NCBI GenBank assembly: GCA_947453145.1
Contig: CANGFA010000008.1
Location: forward strand, 1 to 64,000
Origin: Bacteroidota bacterium
Lineage (GTDB): Bacteria > Bacteroidota > Bacteroidia > Chitinophagales > Chitinophagaceae
Length of the DNA stretch: 64,000 bases
Direction of reading: 5' to 3'
A program made the position numbers and the translations under genes. Below are positions 54,627 to 63,215 of the stretch, in pieces. The notes below the pieces were generated by a model, which was not told the origin of the DNA, did not search any database, and saw only the letters and a list, made by a program, of their open reading frames with translations. Positions within the stretch are counted from its first letter, which is position 1, and each line of letters opens with the position of its first letter.

Positions 54627-56045
54627 ATGGCAATTAAAAAAAATAGTACCCTTATTACGCCTGATTTTTTATTAAGTAATAAACAGGCTAAAAATTTATA
54701 CCATAAATACGCAGCTAAACTTCCCATAATTGATTATCACAACCATCTTGCTCCAAAGGAAATTGCAGAAAATAAAAACTTCTCTAATTTGACAGAGATT
54801 TGGCTAAAAGGGGATCATTATAAGTGGAGGGCGATGAGGGCTTTAGGAGTTAATGAAAAATATATTACTGGTAATGCTAGTGATGAGGAAAAATTTATGG
54901 CTTGGGCACAGGTATTCCCGCAAACTGTGCGTAATCCTTTATTTCATTGGTCTCAATTGGAACTAAAAAATAGTTTTGGGATAAATGAATATTTGAATGA
55001 AAAGTCGGGAAAAACTATTTATAAAACAGCTTCCGCCTTACTTCAAAAAAGCAGCCACAGCACTCAGTCTTTACTTAATAGCTACAAAGTGGAGCTGGTA
55101 GGTACCACTGACGATCCTTGTGATGATTTAAGTTATCATAAACAAATTAAAGACGGTAGTTTTAATGCAAAAGTATTACCTACTTTTAGACCGGATAAAA
55201 TTTTTAATATTGGAGATAGAGCTCATTTCTTAAAATATATTTCGGAGTTAGAAAAAGCAGCAGGAATAAAAATTTATAATATTTCCGATTTATTAGCTGC
55301 TTTAGAAAAACGCATCAACTATTTTCATAAACACGGTTGTCGTATATCAGATCATGGATTAGTTTCCATGCCAGCACAAGTTTCATTCACTAGTGCATTG
55401 GAAAAAGAATTTGCGCAATTTGTGCAAGGGAAAAATAAAAATACATTCTCCAATCCCGATCGTTTTGCAGGTGCTATTTTATTTTCTTTGTGTAAAATGT
55501 ATCATAAAAAAGGTTGGGTCCAACAGTTTCATTTGGGCCCTATCAGAAATAACAATACCCGTATTATGGGTTTAGTTGGGGTGGATGCAGGAACCGATTC
55601 AATTGGTGATTATGCACAAGCAGTGAATCTTTCTCAGTTCTTAAATGCATTGGATCAGCGGGATCAATTGGCCAAGACTATACTTTACAATATCAATCCT
55701 GCAGATAATGAAGTATTTGCAACCATGTGTGGTAATTTTAATGATGGTAGTATGGTTGGGAAAGTGCAATTTGGTTCTGGTTGGTGGTTTTTGGATCAAA
55801 AACAAGGGATGGAAAATCAATTAAATACCTTGTCTAATATGGGTTTAATTTCCACCTTTATTGGAATGACAACAGATAGCAGAAGTTTCTTGTCTTATGC
55901 CAGACATGAATATTTTAGAAGAGTTTTGTGTAATTTACTTGGCGATGACATGGAAAAGGGAATTATTCCAAACGATGAAAAGTGGATTGGCCAAATCGTT
56001 CAAAATATTGCCTACTATAATGCAAAGAACTATTTTACTACGTAA
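54627..56045 (+). CDS. uxaC: Glucuronate isomerase
   Basis: Converts D-glucuronate to D-fructuronate (also galacturonate to tagaturonate), first step of hexuronate catabolism. YHNHLAPKEIAENKNF near residue 38 holds the metal-binding HxH; TDDPCDDLSYH, SDHGL and the C-terminal YARHEYFRRVLCNLLGDD match the family. 472 residues is standard. With uxuA and the SDR next to it, and without uxaA/uxaB, the locus points to glucuronate rather than galacturonate. Confidence 0.96.
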   Translation: MAIKKNSTLITPDFLLSNKQAKNLYHKYAAKLPIIDYHNHLAPKEIAENKNFSNLTEIWLKGDHYKWRAMRALGVNEKYITGNASDEEKFMAWAQVFPQTVRNPLFHWSQLELKNSFGINEYLNEKSGKTIYKTASALLQKSSHSTQSLLNSYKVELVGTTDDPCDDLSYHKQIKDGSFNAKVLPTFRPDKIFNIGDRAHFLKYISELEKAAGIKIYNISDLLAALEKRINYFHKHGCRISDHGLVSMPAQVSFTSALEKEFAQFVQGKNKNTFSNPDRFAGAILFSLCKMYHKKGWVQQFHLGPIRNNNTRIMGLVGVDAGTDSIGDYAQAVNLSQFLNALDQRDQLAKTILYNINPADNEVFATMCGNFNDGSMVGKVQFGSGWWFLDQKQGMENQLNTLSNMGLISTFIGMTTDSRSFLSYARHEYFRRVLCNLLGDDMEKGIIPNDEKWIGQIVQNIAYYNAKNYFTT

Positions 56046-56079
56046 ATAATTATCAACTACTAATCATAAAAGTTTTTTA

Positions 56080-57567
56080 ATGCTCCCCATCATTTTTCAA
56101 GCCAATAATAATTTAAATAAAACAGCTATATTTTGCGATGGAGAACAATATTCGTATGCGCAATTAGTAAATGAGTCAGGTTATTTGGCATCCACCTTGT
56201 TAGATAAGGATATCGATTTAAAGGAAGAACGAATTGCCTTTATGGTTAACCCTGGATTTAATTATGTGAAAACATTATGGGCTATTTGGCAGGCAGGTGG
56301 AATTGCAGTTCCATTGTGTATCACGCATCCATTGCCTTCCTTAGCATATGTATTAGAAGATACAAGTGCATCTGTACTTGTCCTATCAAAAGAATATTTA
56401 CCCGTTTTGCAACCTTATATACATGAGGCAAATATAAAAGTTATAATTGTGGAGGAGCAAAGTAATAAGTTAGTTCCTGTCCATTTACCTAATATAGATT
56501 TGTCAAGAAGCGCATTGATTTTGTATACCAGCGGAACCACCAATAAGCCAAAAGGAGTTGTGACTACACATCAAAATATTATTGCACAAATTACCACACT
56601 CATAAATGCATGGGAATATAGCGACAAGGACAATACCATTTGCGTGTTACCCTTGCACCATGTACATGGAATTATCAATGTAGTATGTTGTTCCTTATGG
56701 GCAGGTGCTTCTTGTACTTTTGTGCCTCAATTTGCACCTAAAAAAATATTTGAATTATTTAGTTCCAATGCTATTAATGTTTTTATGGCAGTTCCAACTA
56801 TCTATTTTAAATTAATGACTTATTTAGAAGCTATTACATTGCAGGAGCAAGCGGAATTAAAGGAATGCATGCGTAAGTTTAGATTAATGGTTTGTGGTTC
56901 AGCGGCATTGCCTGTTTCCGTAATGGAAAGGTGGGAGCAATATAGTGGACAACGTTTATTAGAAAGATATGGAATGACGGAGCTAGGAATGGCTATTAGC
57001 AATCCTTATGATGGTGAAAGGAAAGCGGGTTATGTAGGAATTCCATTGCCAGGAGTTTCAATTAAATTAGTGAATGAACAACAGGAAGAAGTTGCATTAG
57101 GAGAACCGGGAGAAATAATTGTTTCAGGTAAAAATGTATTTTTAGAATATTGGCAAAAACCCGAAGCAACAAAAGAAACTTTTACTAAAGAGGGTTGGTT
57201 TAAAACAGGAGATATAGCCGTTATAGAAAATGGATATTATAGAATTATGGGCAGAAGCTCGGTTGATATTATAAAGTCGGGTGGTTATAAAATTTCGGCA
57301 CTAGAAATTGAGGAGGTATTAAGGGAACATGAAAATATTGCTGACTGCGCCGTAGTGGGTATACCCAATGATGAATGGGGTGAATTAATTGTCGCGACCT
57401 TAGTTTTAAATGAGATAGAACAGATAGATGAGAAAGCGTTAAATAATTGGCTTGTTCAAAAGATGGCAGCTTATAAAAAACCAAGGAAATACTTAATATT
57501 AAAAGAGTTACCAAGAAACGCAATGGGAAAAGTGGTAAAAAATGAGGTAAAAAAATTATTTGAGTAA
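56080..57567 (+). CDS. Malonyl-CoA synthetase-like acyl-CoA ligase (MatB/ACSF3 type)
   Basis: A 495-residue ATP-dependent acid:CoA ligase. AMP-binding P-loop YTSGTTNKPKGV (149-160), LERYGMTELGMAISNPYDG (from 294) with the spacing and wording of MatB and ACSF3, then VGIPLPGV, GRSSVDIIKSGGYKISALE and catalytic Lys484 in PRNAMGKV. These shared stretches favour malonate as substrate over acetate or longer acids, and the nearby MadL and MadM malonate transporter genes agree. Cytoplasmic, 34 bp after uxaC. No malonate decarboxylase genes are present. Confidence 0.82.
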   Translation: MLPIIFQANNNLNKTAIFCDGEQYSYAQLVNESGYLASTLLDKDIDLKEERIAFMVNPGFNYVKTLWAIWQAGGIAVPLCITHPLPSLAYVLEDTSASVLVLSKEYLPVLQPYIHEANIKVIIVEEQSNKLVPVHLPNIDLSRSALILYTSGTTNKPKGVVTTHQNIIAQITTLINAWEYSDKDNTICVLPLHHVHGIINVVCCSLWAGASCTFVPQFAPKKIFELFSSNAINVFMAVPTIYFKLMTYLEAITLQEQAELKECMRKFRLMVCGSAALPVSVMERWEQYSGQRLLERYGMTELGMAISNPYDGERKAGYVGIPLPGVSIKLVNEQQEEVALGEPGEIIVSGKNVFLEYWQKPEATKETFTKEGWFKTGDIAVIENGYYRIMGRSSVDIIKSGGYKISALEIEEVLREHENIADCAVVGIPNDEWGELIVATLVLNEIEQIDEKALNNWLVQKMAAYKKPRKYLILKELPRNAMGKVVKNEVKKLFE

Positions 57568-57652
57568 GACCATTCTTTGAACGTATAAAACTTGTACCCA
57601 TTAATGCAGCAGGTTTAAAGAAAAGCGAAAGCATAAAAATATTAAATATAAA

Positions 57653-59224
57653 ATGAACAAAGAAAAATCATATAAATTCAGTAGAAAGAATGTATTTTTT
57701 ACCCTGACCTTGCTTTTGAGTTTGACCAATGTCTTCTCACAAAAAAGGTTCAAGGAAAGTATTTTTACCAACGTGGATTCAATTACTGAAATTCAATACG
57801 GCTCTGCAATAAATATTAAAGGAGAAAAGCAGGATCTTTTTTTAGACCTCACAACACCTCCAGCAGCAGATACTTTAAAAAAGAGACCTTTATTAATTTT
57901 CATACATGGAGGGGGTTTCAAGAACAATACAAAAAAAGGAAGTTTTAGTACTTTATTATGCACTTCCTTTGCTAAAAGAGGATATGTAACTGCTTCTATT
58001 GAATACAGACTGGGTATTGAAAACAATGGGGATATTGCGGATTATCATGAAGCCATGTATAGAGCTCAACAGGATGGGAAAGCAGCAATTCGTTTTTTTA
58101 GACGTAATGCAGAAAAATATGGCATAGATACAGCACAAATATTTTTAACAGGAAGTTCTGCTGGTTCTAAGACGGCATTGGCTATTGCATATATGAATGA
58201 ATTTGAAATTCCTAAAGACATTGATCAAAAAAAATGGGGAAGTTTAGAAGGTAATAGTGGCAATGAAGGTTATTCCTCCAAAGTAAAAGGGGTAATGAAT
58301 AATTGGGGGGCGATGATTGACTATAAATGGATACAAAAAGGAGACGTCCCCTTATTTAATGTTGCAGGAACATTAGATAAAACGGTTCCTTATGATAGTT
58401 CATATGATTACCATAGCTTTAAATATGGACCTGCTATTTTGTACAATCAATGTGTTTCCTTGGGTATTCAAACTGGTTTAAGACCATTTATAGGTTTAGG
58501 ACATACTTTGGATAATAAAAAGTTATCACAAGATTCAGCAGTTCATGAAATGGGAGATTGGTTGTATACGCAATTAGCGATTGTAAAATCCAAGAATGAA
58601 GAAGGTGTTTTAAGATATGAAGCGGACATCAATAAATTTGATAGTCTTAATAAGGTAGAACATCATTCGGACAGCGCCTTGCTTTTTTTAGGAAGTTCTT
58701 ACATTCGTTTTTGGACCAATATTAGAAAGGATTTAGATTATCCAGATATTATACATCGTGGTTTTGGTGGCTCCAATTTAAGGGATGTGGCCTATTATGT
58801 TAAGCGCATCGTATATCCTCACAAACCTAAAGCAATATATATGTATGTGGGCAATGATATTGTAGACTCGGAAAAAGACAAATCACCTTTGCAGGTTTTT
58901 GAATTATTTAAATATACGGTTGATTTAATCCGACAACAATTTCCTACAACTCCCATAACTTGGCTCCAAATTTCGCCTAGTGAAAAAAGATGGGGTGCTT
59001 GGGATAAAGTTCAAGCAGCTAATAAATTAATAGAAGACTATTGTAATAGTTCATCCAATTTATATACCATTAATTTTTCTAAAAGCTTTTTAGGCGCTGA
59101 TGGCTTACCAATAAAAAAACTATACAGAGACGATAAGTTACATTATAATGATGAAGGGTATGTGATATGGGGAAATGCTATTAAAGAGGAGGTTAAAAAA
59201 ATTGCATATACCTCAAATAAATAA
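57653..59224 (+). CDS. Exported two-domain esterase: alpha/beta hydrolase fused to SGNH hydrolase
   Basis: A 523-residue protein with a signal peptide ending NVFSQ. Domain 1 (about residues 40-310) is a carboxylesterase-like alpha/beta hydrolase: oxyanion HGGGF (85-89), nucleophile elbow GSSAG with Ser169, likely Asp242 and His284. Domain 2 (about 320-520) is an SGNH/GDSL hydrolase: GSSYIR (347-352, Ser349), GGSN (372-375 as G-G-S-N), GND (400-402) and D494-x-x-H497 in DDKLHYN. Both active sites look intact. It should strip ester groups (malonyl, acetyl or other) from the glycan outside the cytoplasm. 36 bp before madL. Confidence 0.85.
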   Translation: MNKEKSYKFSRKNVFFTLTLLLSLTNVFSQKRFKESIFTNVDSITEIQYGSAINIKGEKQDLFLDLTTPPAADTLKKRPLLIFIHGGGFKNNTKKGSFSTLLCTSFAKRGYVTASIEYRLGIENNGDIADYHEAMYRAQQDGKAAIRFFRRNAEKYGIDTAQIFLTGSSAGSKTALAIAYMNEFEIPKDIDQKKWGSLEGNSGNEGYSSKVKGVMNNWGAMIDYKWIQKGDVPLFNVAGTLDKTVPYDSSYDYHSFKYGPAILYNQCVSLGIQTGLRPFIGLGHTLDNKKLSQDSAVHEMGDWLYTQLAIVKSKNEEGVLRYEADINKFDSLNKVEHHSDSALLFLGSSYIRFWTNIRKDLDYPDIIHRGFGGSNLRDVAYYVKRIVYPHKPKAIYMYVGNDIVDSEKDKSPLQVFELFKYTVDLIRQQFPTTPITWLQISPSEKRWGAWDKVQAANKLIEDYCNSSSNLYTINFSKSFLGADGLPIKKLYRDDKLHYNDEGYVIWGNAIKEEVKKIAYTSNK

Positions 59225-59260
59225 AAAGGGTAAAAATTCAAATTCTTAAATGTAAAATAT

Positions 59261-59629
59261 ATGAAAATTTATGGTGTCGGTATTTTAGCAGCCTGTTTTT
59301 TAATAGGACATATTTTAGGAGATTATTTAGGTAAATTGTTTCACTTGTCTGGAAATTTAGGCGGTGTAGGATTTGCCATGTTAATATTGGTTATTGGGAA
59401 TGATTATTTTAAAAAGAAAAATAAGATCCCAGCCGAAACTGAGAATGGAATTCTTTTTTGGAGTACAATGTATATACCGGTTGTGGTAGCTATGTCTGCA
59501 ACACAAAATGTAAAAGCGGCTTTGTCCGGAGGTTGGGTTGCCATTGTAGTAGGAATGGTTGCAACGATAGGTTGTTATTTATTAATTCCTGTTTTAAGTA
59601 AGCTTTCAAAAAAATACGCTAACCAATAA
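59261..59629 (+). CDS. madL: Malonate transporter subunit MadL
   Basis: A 122-residue inner-membrane protein with four hydrophobic segments. It starts MKIYGVGILAACFLIGHILGD and has LGGVGFAMLILVIGNDYF and YIPVVVAMSATQNVKAALSGG, the MadL signature. MadL and MadM together form a Na+-coupled malonate carrier. The gene is 8 bp before madM; the order madL-madM is conserved. Confidence 0.9.
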   Translation: MKIYGVGILAACFLIGHILGDYLGKLFHLSGNLGGVGFAMLILVIGNDYFKKKNKIPAETENGILFWSTMYIPVVVAMSATQNVKAALSGGWVAIVVGMVATIGCYLLIPVLSKLSKKYANQ

Positions 59630-59637
59630 TTTAATTT

Positions 59638-60384
59638 ATGAATGACATTATCAAATTGTTAGATAAAAATGGGTTGGTTTTTGCATTTTTAATAGTAAGT
59701 GTAATTATGTATGCTTCCTATTATATTGGTAAAAAGTTGACCAATAATAAAATACCTGGTGCGGCCATTGCCATTAGTGTAGGTTTAATAATAGCTTATT
59801 TTGGTGGAGACAAAGGTGTTGCATCTATTCCCGCTTTTTCTGGAATGGCCATTTTAGGAGGCACTATGTTGCGAGATTTTTCGATTGTCTCAACTGCTAT
59901 GGGGGCAAGTTTTACAGAAATTAAAAAAACAGGCTTTATAGGTTTATTATGCCTTGTGTTAGGTACTTTAGTTGCTTTCATCATTGGGGGTGCTATTGCT
60001 TATTTGATGGGTTATCAGGATGCAAAATCCATTACCACCATTGGAGCTGGAGCCTGCACTTTTATAGTTGGACCAGTAACCGGTGCTGCGGTAGGTGCAA
60101 GTAGTGCAGTGATTGCAATTAGTATTGCGGTGGGTGTGATAAAGTCCATTTTTGTGACCATTTCAACCCCATTTTTAGCAAAAAAATTGGGTATTGACAA
60201 TCCACAAACAGCCATGATTTTTGGAGGTCTTGTTGGATCCACTAGTGGTGTATCTGCTGGACTTGCTGCTACGGATACGAAGTTGGTACCTTATGGTGCA
60301 TTAACGGCCACCTTCCACACTGCCATGGGTTGTTTATTGTGCCCCTCTATTTTATATTTTATTGTACATTCTTTTTTACCTTAA
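59638..60384 (+). CDS. madM: Malonate transporter subunit MadM
   Basis: A 248-residue membrane protein with about seven to eight helices, the larger subunit of the MadLM malonate carrier. Family blocks: IGKKLTNNKIPGAAIAI, GMAILGGTMLRDFSIVSTAMG, GAGACTFIVGPVTGAAVGAS and TDTKLVPYGALTATFHTAMGC. It follows madL by 8 bp and precedes the DUF1080 gene by 15 bp. In known systems it serves malonate decarboxylation; here the only candidate for using malonate is the ligase upstream. Confidence 0.9.
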   Translation: MNDIIKLLDKNGLVFAFLIVSVIMYASYYIGKKLTNNKIPGAAIAISVGLIIAYFGGDKGVASIPAFSGMAILGGTMLRDFSIVSTAMGASFTEIKKTGFIGLLCLVLGTLVAFIIGGAIAYLMGYQDAKSITTIGAGACTFIVGPVTGAAVGASSAVIAISIAVGVIKSIFVTISTPFLAKKLGIDNPQTAMIFGGLVGSTSGVSAGLAATDTKLVPYGALTATFHTAMGCLLCPSILYFIVHSFLP

Positions 60385-60399
60385 TAAAAATATTCTTTT

Positions 60400-61794
60400 A
60401 TGAAGAAATTAGTTTTTTCTATTTTAGTTTTCACCATTCTTAACTCGAATGCGGTATGGGCGCAAAATGCCAATTGGACCAATTTATTTAATGGCAAAGA
60501 TTTAAAAGGGTGGGTGCAATACAATGGCAAAGCTAATTATACAGTGGAAAATGGCGAAATTGTTGGAAGAACTGTTCCAGAGGAGCCCAATAGTTTTTTG
60601 TCAACCGATAAATTGTATGGTGATTTTATTTTGGAATTAGATTTAAAAGTAGATGTGAATATGAATTCAGGTATTCAGTTTAGAAGTGAACTGAATGATG
60701 AAAATGATCATTGCACTGTAACGGATAAGCACACTCCAAAAAGGGTTCATGGGTATCAAATGGAAATTGATCCTTCTTCAAGAGCTTGGAGTGGGGGAAT
60801 ATATGATGAGGCGAGAAGAGGATGGTTGTATCCTTTAGAATATAATGTTGCCGCTAAAACAGCTTTTAAAAACAATCAATGGAATCATTATAAAATAGAA
60901 TGTATTGGTAACAATATCAGAACCTGGATTAATGGTATTCCCTGTGCTCATGTAGTGGACGATATGACCCCTAAAGGATTTATCTCCTTGCAAGTACATG
61001 AAATAAAAGAGTCAAAAGATGCTGGTCAGGAAGTAAGATGGAAAAATATTCGAATTCAAACAACCAATTTAAAGCCTGCTGCAGCAGATGATTTATTTGT
61101 AGTGAATTTAATCCCAAATACCATTTCGGCAGATGAACAAAAAAGTGGAGTTAAACTTTTATGGGATGGTAAAACAACTAAAGGTTGGAGAGGCGCATAT
61201 AAAACTACTTTTCCAGATGCTGCTTGGTTTGTGCAAGATGGCACATTAAATGTAAAAGGAGCCAATGGGGCTGAGTCTACAAATGGCGGTGATATTGTTA
61301 CAGAGCAGGAGTTTCATGCATTTGATTTGCAATTTGAGTTCAAAATTTCGGATACGGCAAATAGTGGCGTAAAATATTTTGTTACCGAAAAAGAAAACAA
61401 TCAGGGGTCTGCGATTGGGTTAGAATATCAAATTTTAGATGATGATAAACATCCTGATGCTAAATTAGGTAGCATTGGAAATAGAACCATGGCCTCCTTA
61501 TATGATTTAATACCTGCATTAAGAATAGGTAGTAATCGTCGTGAAAAATTCCCTATTGGTGAATGGAACCGTGGCAGAATTATTGTTTTCCCGGATGGTA
61601 AAATAGAACATTGGATTAATGGATGGAAAGTAGTAGAATACCAAAGAGGTACACAATATTTTTACGCATTGGTTGCAAAAAGTAAATATGTGAATTGGCC
61701 AAATTTTGGAATGGCCGATAAAGGACATATTCTATTACAAGAGCATGGCACACATGTTTCTTATAGAAGTATTAAAATTAAAGAACTATTATAA
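60400..61794 (+). CDS. Exported tandem DUF1080 protein (putative 3-keto-glycoside hydrolase)
   Basis: A 464-residue protein with a signal peptide ending AVWAQ. Two DUF1080 domains in a row: residues about 24-220 (NLFNGKDLKGWVQYN, NMNSGIQFRSE, GYQMEIDPS) and about 245-464 (LLWDGKTTKGWRGAYK, TANSGVKYFV, GLEYQILDDDKHP). DUF1080 enzymes of Bacteroidota cleave or dehydrate 3-keto-glycosides. Each half keeps its own set of conserved acidic and Gly-Tyr-Gln residues. It sits directly before a Gfo/Idh oxidoreductase, the natural source of a 3-keto sugar. Confidence 0.88.
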   Translation: MKKLVFSILVFTILNSNAVWAQNANWTNLFNGKDLKGWVQYNGKANYTVENGEIVGRTVPEEPNSFLSTDKLYGDFILELDLKVDVNMNSGIQFRSELNDENDHCTVTDKHTPKRVHGYQMEIDPSSRAWSGGIYDEARRGWLYPLEYNVAAKTAFKNNQWNHYKIECIGNNIRTWINGIPCAHVVDDMTPKGFISLQVHEIKESKDAGQEVRWKNIRIQTTNLKPAAADDLFVVNLIPNTISADEQKSGVKLLWDGKTTKGWRGAYKTTFPDAAWFVQDGTLNVKGANGAESTNGGDIVTEQEFHAFDLQFEFKISDTANSGVKYFVTEKENNQGSAIGLEYQILDDDKHPDAKLGSIGNRTMASLYDLIPALRIGSNRREKFPIGEWNRGRIIVFPDGKIEHWINGWKVVEYQRGTQYFYALVAKSKYVNWPNFGMADKGHILLQEHGTHVSYRSIKIKELL

Positions 61795-61856
61795 AATAAT
61801 TTTCTTAAACTAGTATTCAAATACCTCATTACGCGTATCTTAAAAAACCACTTACT

Positions 61857-63215
61857 ATGAAAAATTCAAGAAGGTCTTTTATCAAAAAAACAGTAAAAGC
61901 AGCAGCTGCTACTTATGCTGCAAGTGTTGGATTCTCTGCAAAGAGTTATGCAAATATCATTGGAGCCAATGACCGTGTTCGTTTAGGGGTGGTTGGATTT
62001 TCGGATCGTTTCAAACAATCTCATTTCCCTTCTTTCTTAAATCATTATAAAGAATTAAATTTTGATATTGTAGCTGTTTCCGATATTTGGAAACTAAGAA
62101 GAGAAGAAGGAGGTGCATTTTTAAAAGATAAAATGGGCCATGATATTAGAGTAGCTCAAAATAATGAGGAACTTTATTCCAAAAAAGATATTGACGGCGT
62201 ATTTATCAGTACTGCCGATTTCCAACATGCGATACATGCGGTAGAAGCGGTTAAAGCCGGCATGGATGTTTATTGTGAAAAACCTTTTGCAGAAACCATG
62301 GAAGACAATAGAATGGCTTTAAAAGCCATTAAAGCAACAGACAGAATTGTTCAAATAGGTTCACAACGCCGAAGTGGAGCAAACTATAAAGCTGCTGCAG
62401 ATTTTATTCAAGCGGGTAAGTTTGGCCCGATTACCATGGTGGAATTAACTTGGAATGTAAACCAACCCGGACGTTGGAGAAGACCTGCTTTGGTGGCACA
62501 ATGCAAGGAAGAAGATTTAGATTGGAAACGTTTTTTATTAAATAGACCTTTCGAAAATTTTGATCCAAGAAAGTATTTAGAGTATCGTTTATTTTGGCCA
62601 TATTCTTCTGGCATGCCAGGGCAATGGATGAGTCATCAAATTGATACCGTTCATTGGTTTAGTCAATTACCACATCCTAGAAGTGTAACTGCGAATGGTG
62701 GTGTTTATGCGTGGAAGGATGGAAGAAAAAATTGGGATACTACAACAGCTGTTTTTGATTACGGACCTTTGGACAATATGAAGGAAGGTTTTCAAGTTGT
62801 GTTTATGTCTCGTATGCACAATGGTGACGATAGTCCAACTGAAATGTATTTTTCTAATGGAGGGCAATTAAATTTAATTAATAATACGGTTTCTCCTAAG
62901 GGGGGACTTACTGCTAACTATGCATCTGCAATGGGAATGAAAGCAAATTTATTACCCGATGTAAGTTTGACGGATGCTACTATTAAAGCAGCTGCAGGTG
63001 CAAATACAGGAGGAGATATTTTAACTTCGGCACACGTAAGAAACTGGATGGAATGTATTAGATCTCGTAAACAACCTAATGCACCTGTGGAAGCAGGCTA
63101 TCAGCATTCCATAGCAACCATCATGACTAATGCGGCTTGTAGAACTGGACAAAAAGTAACTTTTGATGAAATACACCAGGAAGTGATGGTAGACGGCAAG
63201 CCTTTCAAGTATTAA
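61857..63215 (+). CDS. Exported Gfo/Idh/MocA-family oxidoreductase
   Basis: A 452-residue NAD(P)-dependent sugar oxidoreductase. The N-terminus has a twin-arginine-type signal (RRSFIKK at residues 5-11, then an alanine-rich stretch), so it should be exported folded with its cofactor. The Rossmann part shows RLGVVGFSDRF, VSDIW and DVYCEKPFAETMEDN (near residue 140); the C-terminal half is the dimerising sheet typical of the family. Likely 3-oxidation of a glycoside, upstream of DUF1080 cleavage. Its last 4 bp overlap the convergent phosphorylase gene. Confidence 0.88.
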   Translation: MKNSRRSFIKKTVKAAAATYAASVGFSAKSYANIIGANDRVRLGVVGFSDRFKQSHFPSFLNHYKELNFDIVAVSDIWKLRREEGGAFLKDKMGHDIRVAQNNEELYSKKDIDGVFISTADFQHAIHAVEAVKAGMDVYCEKPFAETMEDNRMALKAIKATDRIVQIGSQRRSGANYKAAADFIQAGKFGPITMVELTWNVNQPGRWRRPALVAQCKEEDLDWKRFLLNRPFENFDPRKYLEYRLFWPYSSGMPGQWMSHQIDTVHWFSQLPHPRSVTANGGVYAWKDGRKNWDTTTAVFDYGPLDNMKEGFQVVFMSRMHNGDDSPTEMYFSNGGQLNLINNTVSPKGGLTANYASAMGMKANLLPDVSLTDATIKAAAGANTGGDILTSAHVRNWMECIRSRKQPNAPVEAGYQHSIATIMTNAACRTGQKVTFDEIHQEVMVDGKPFKY

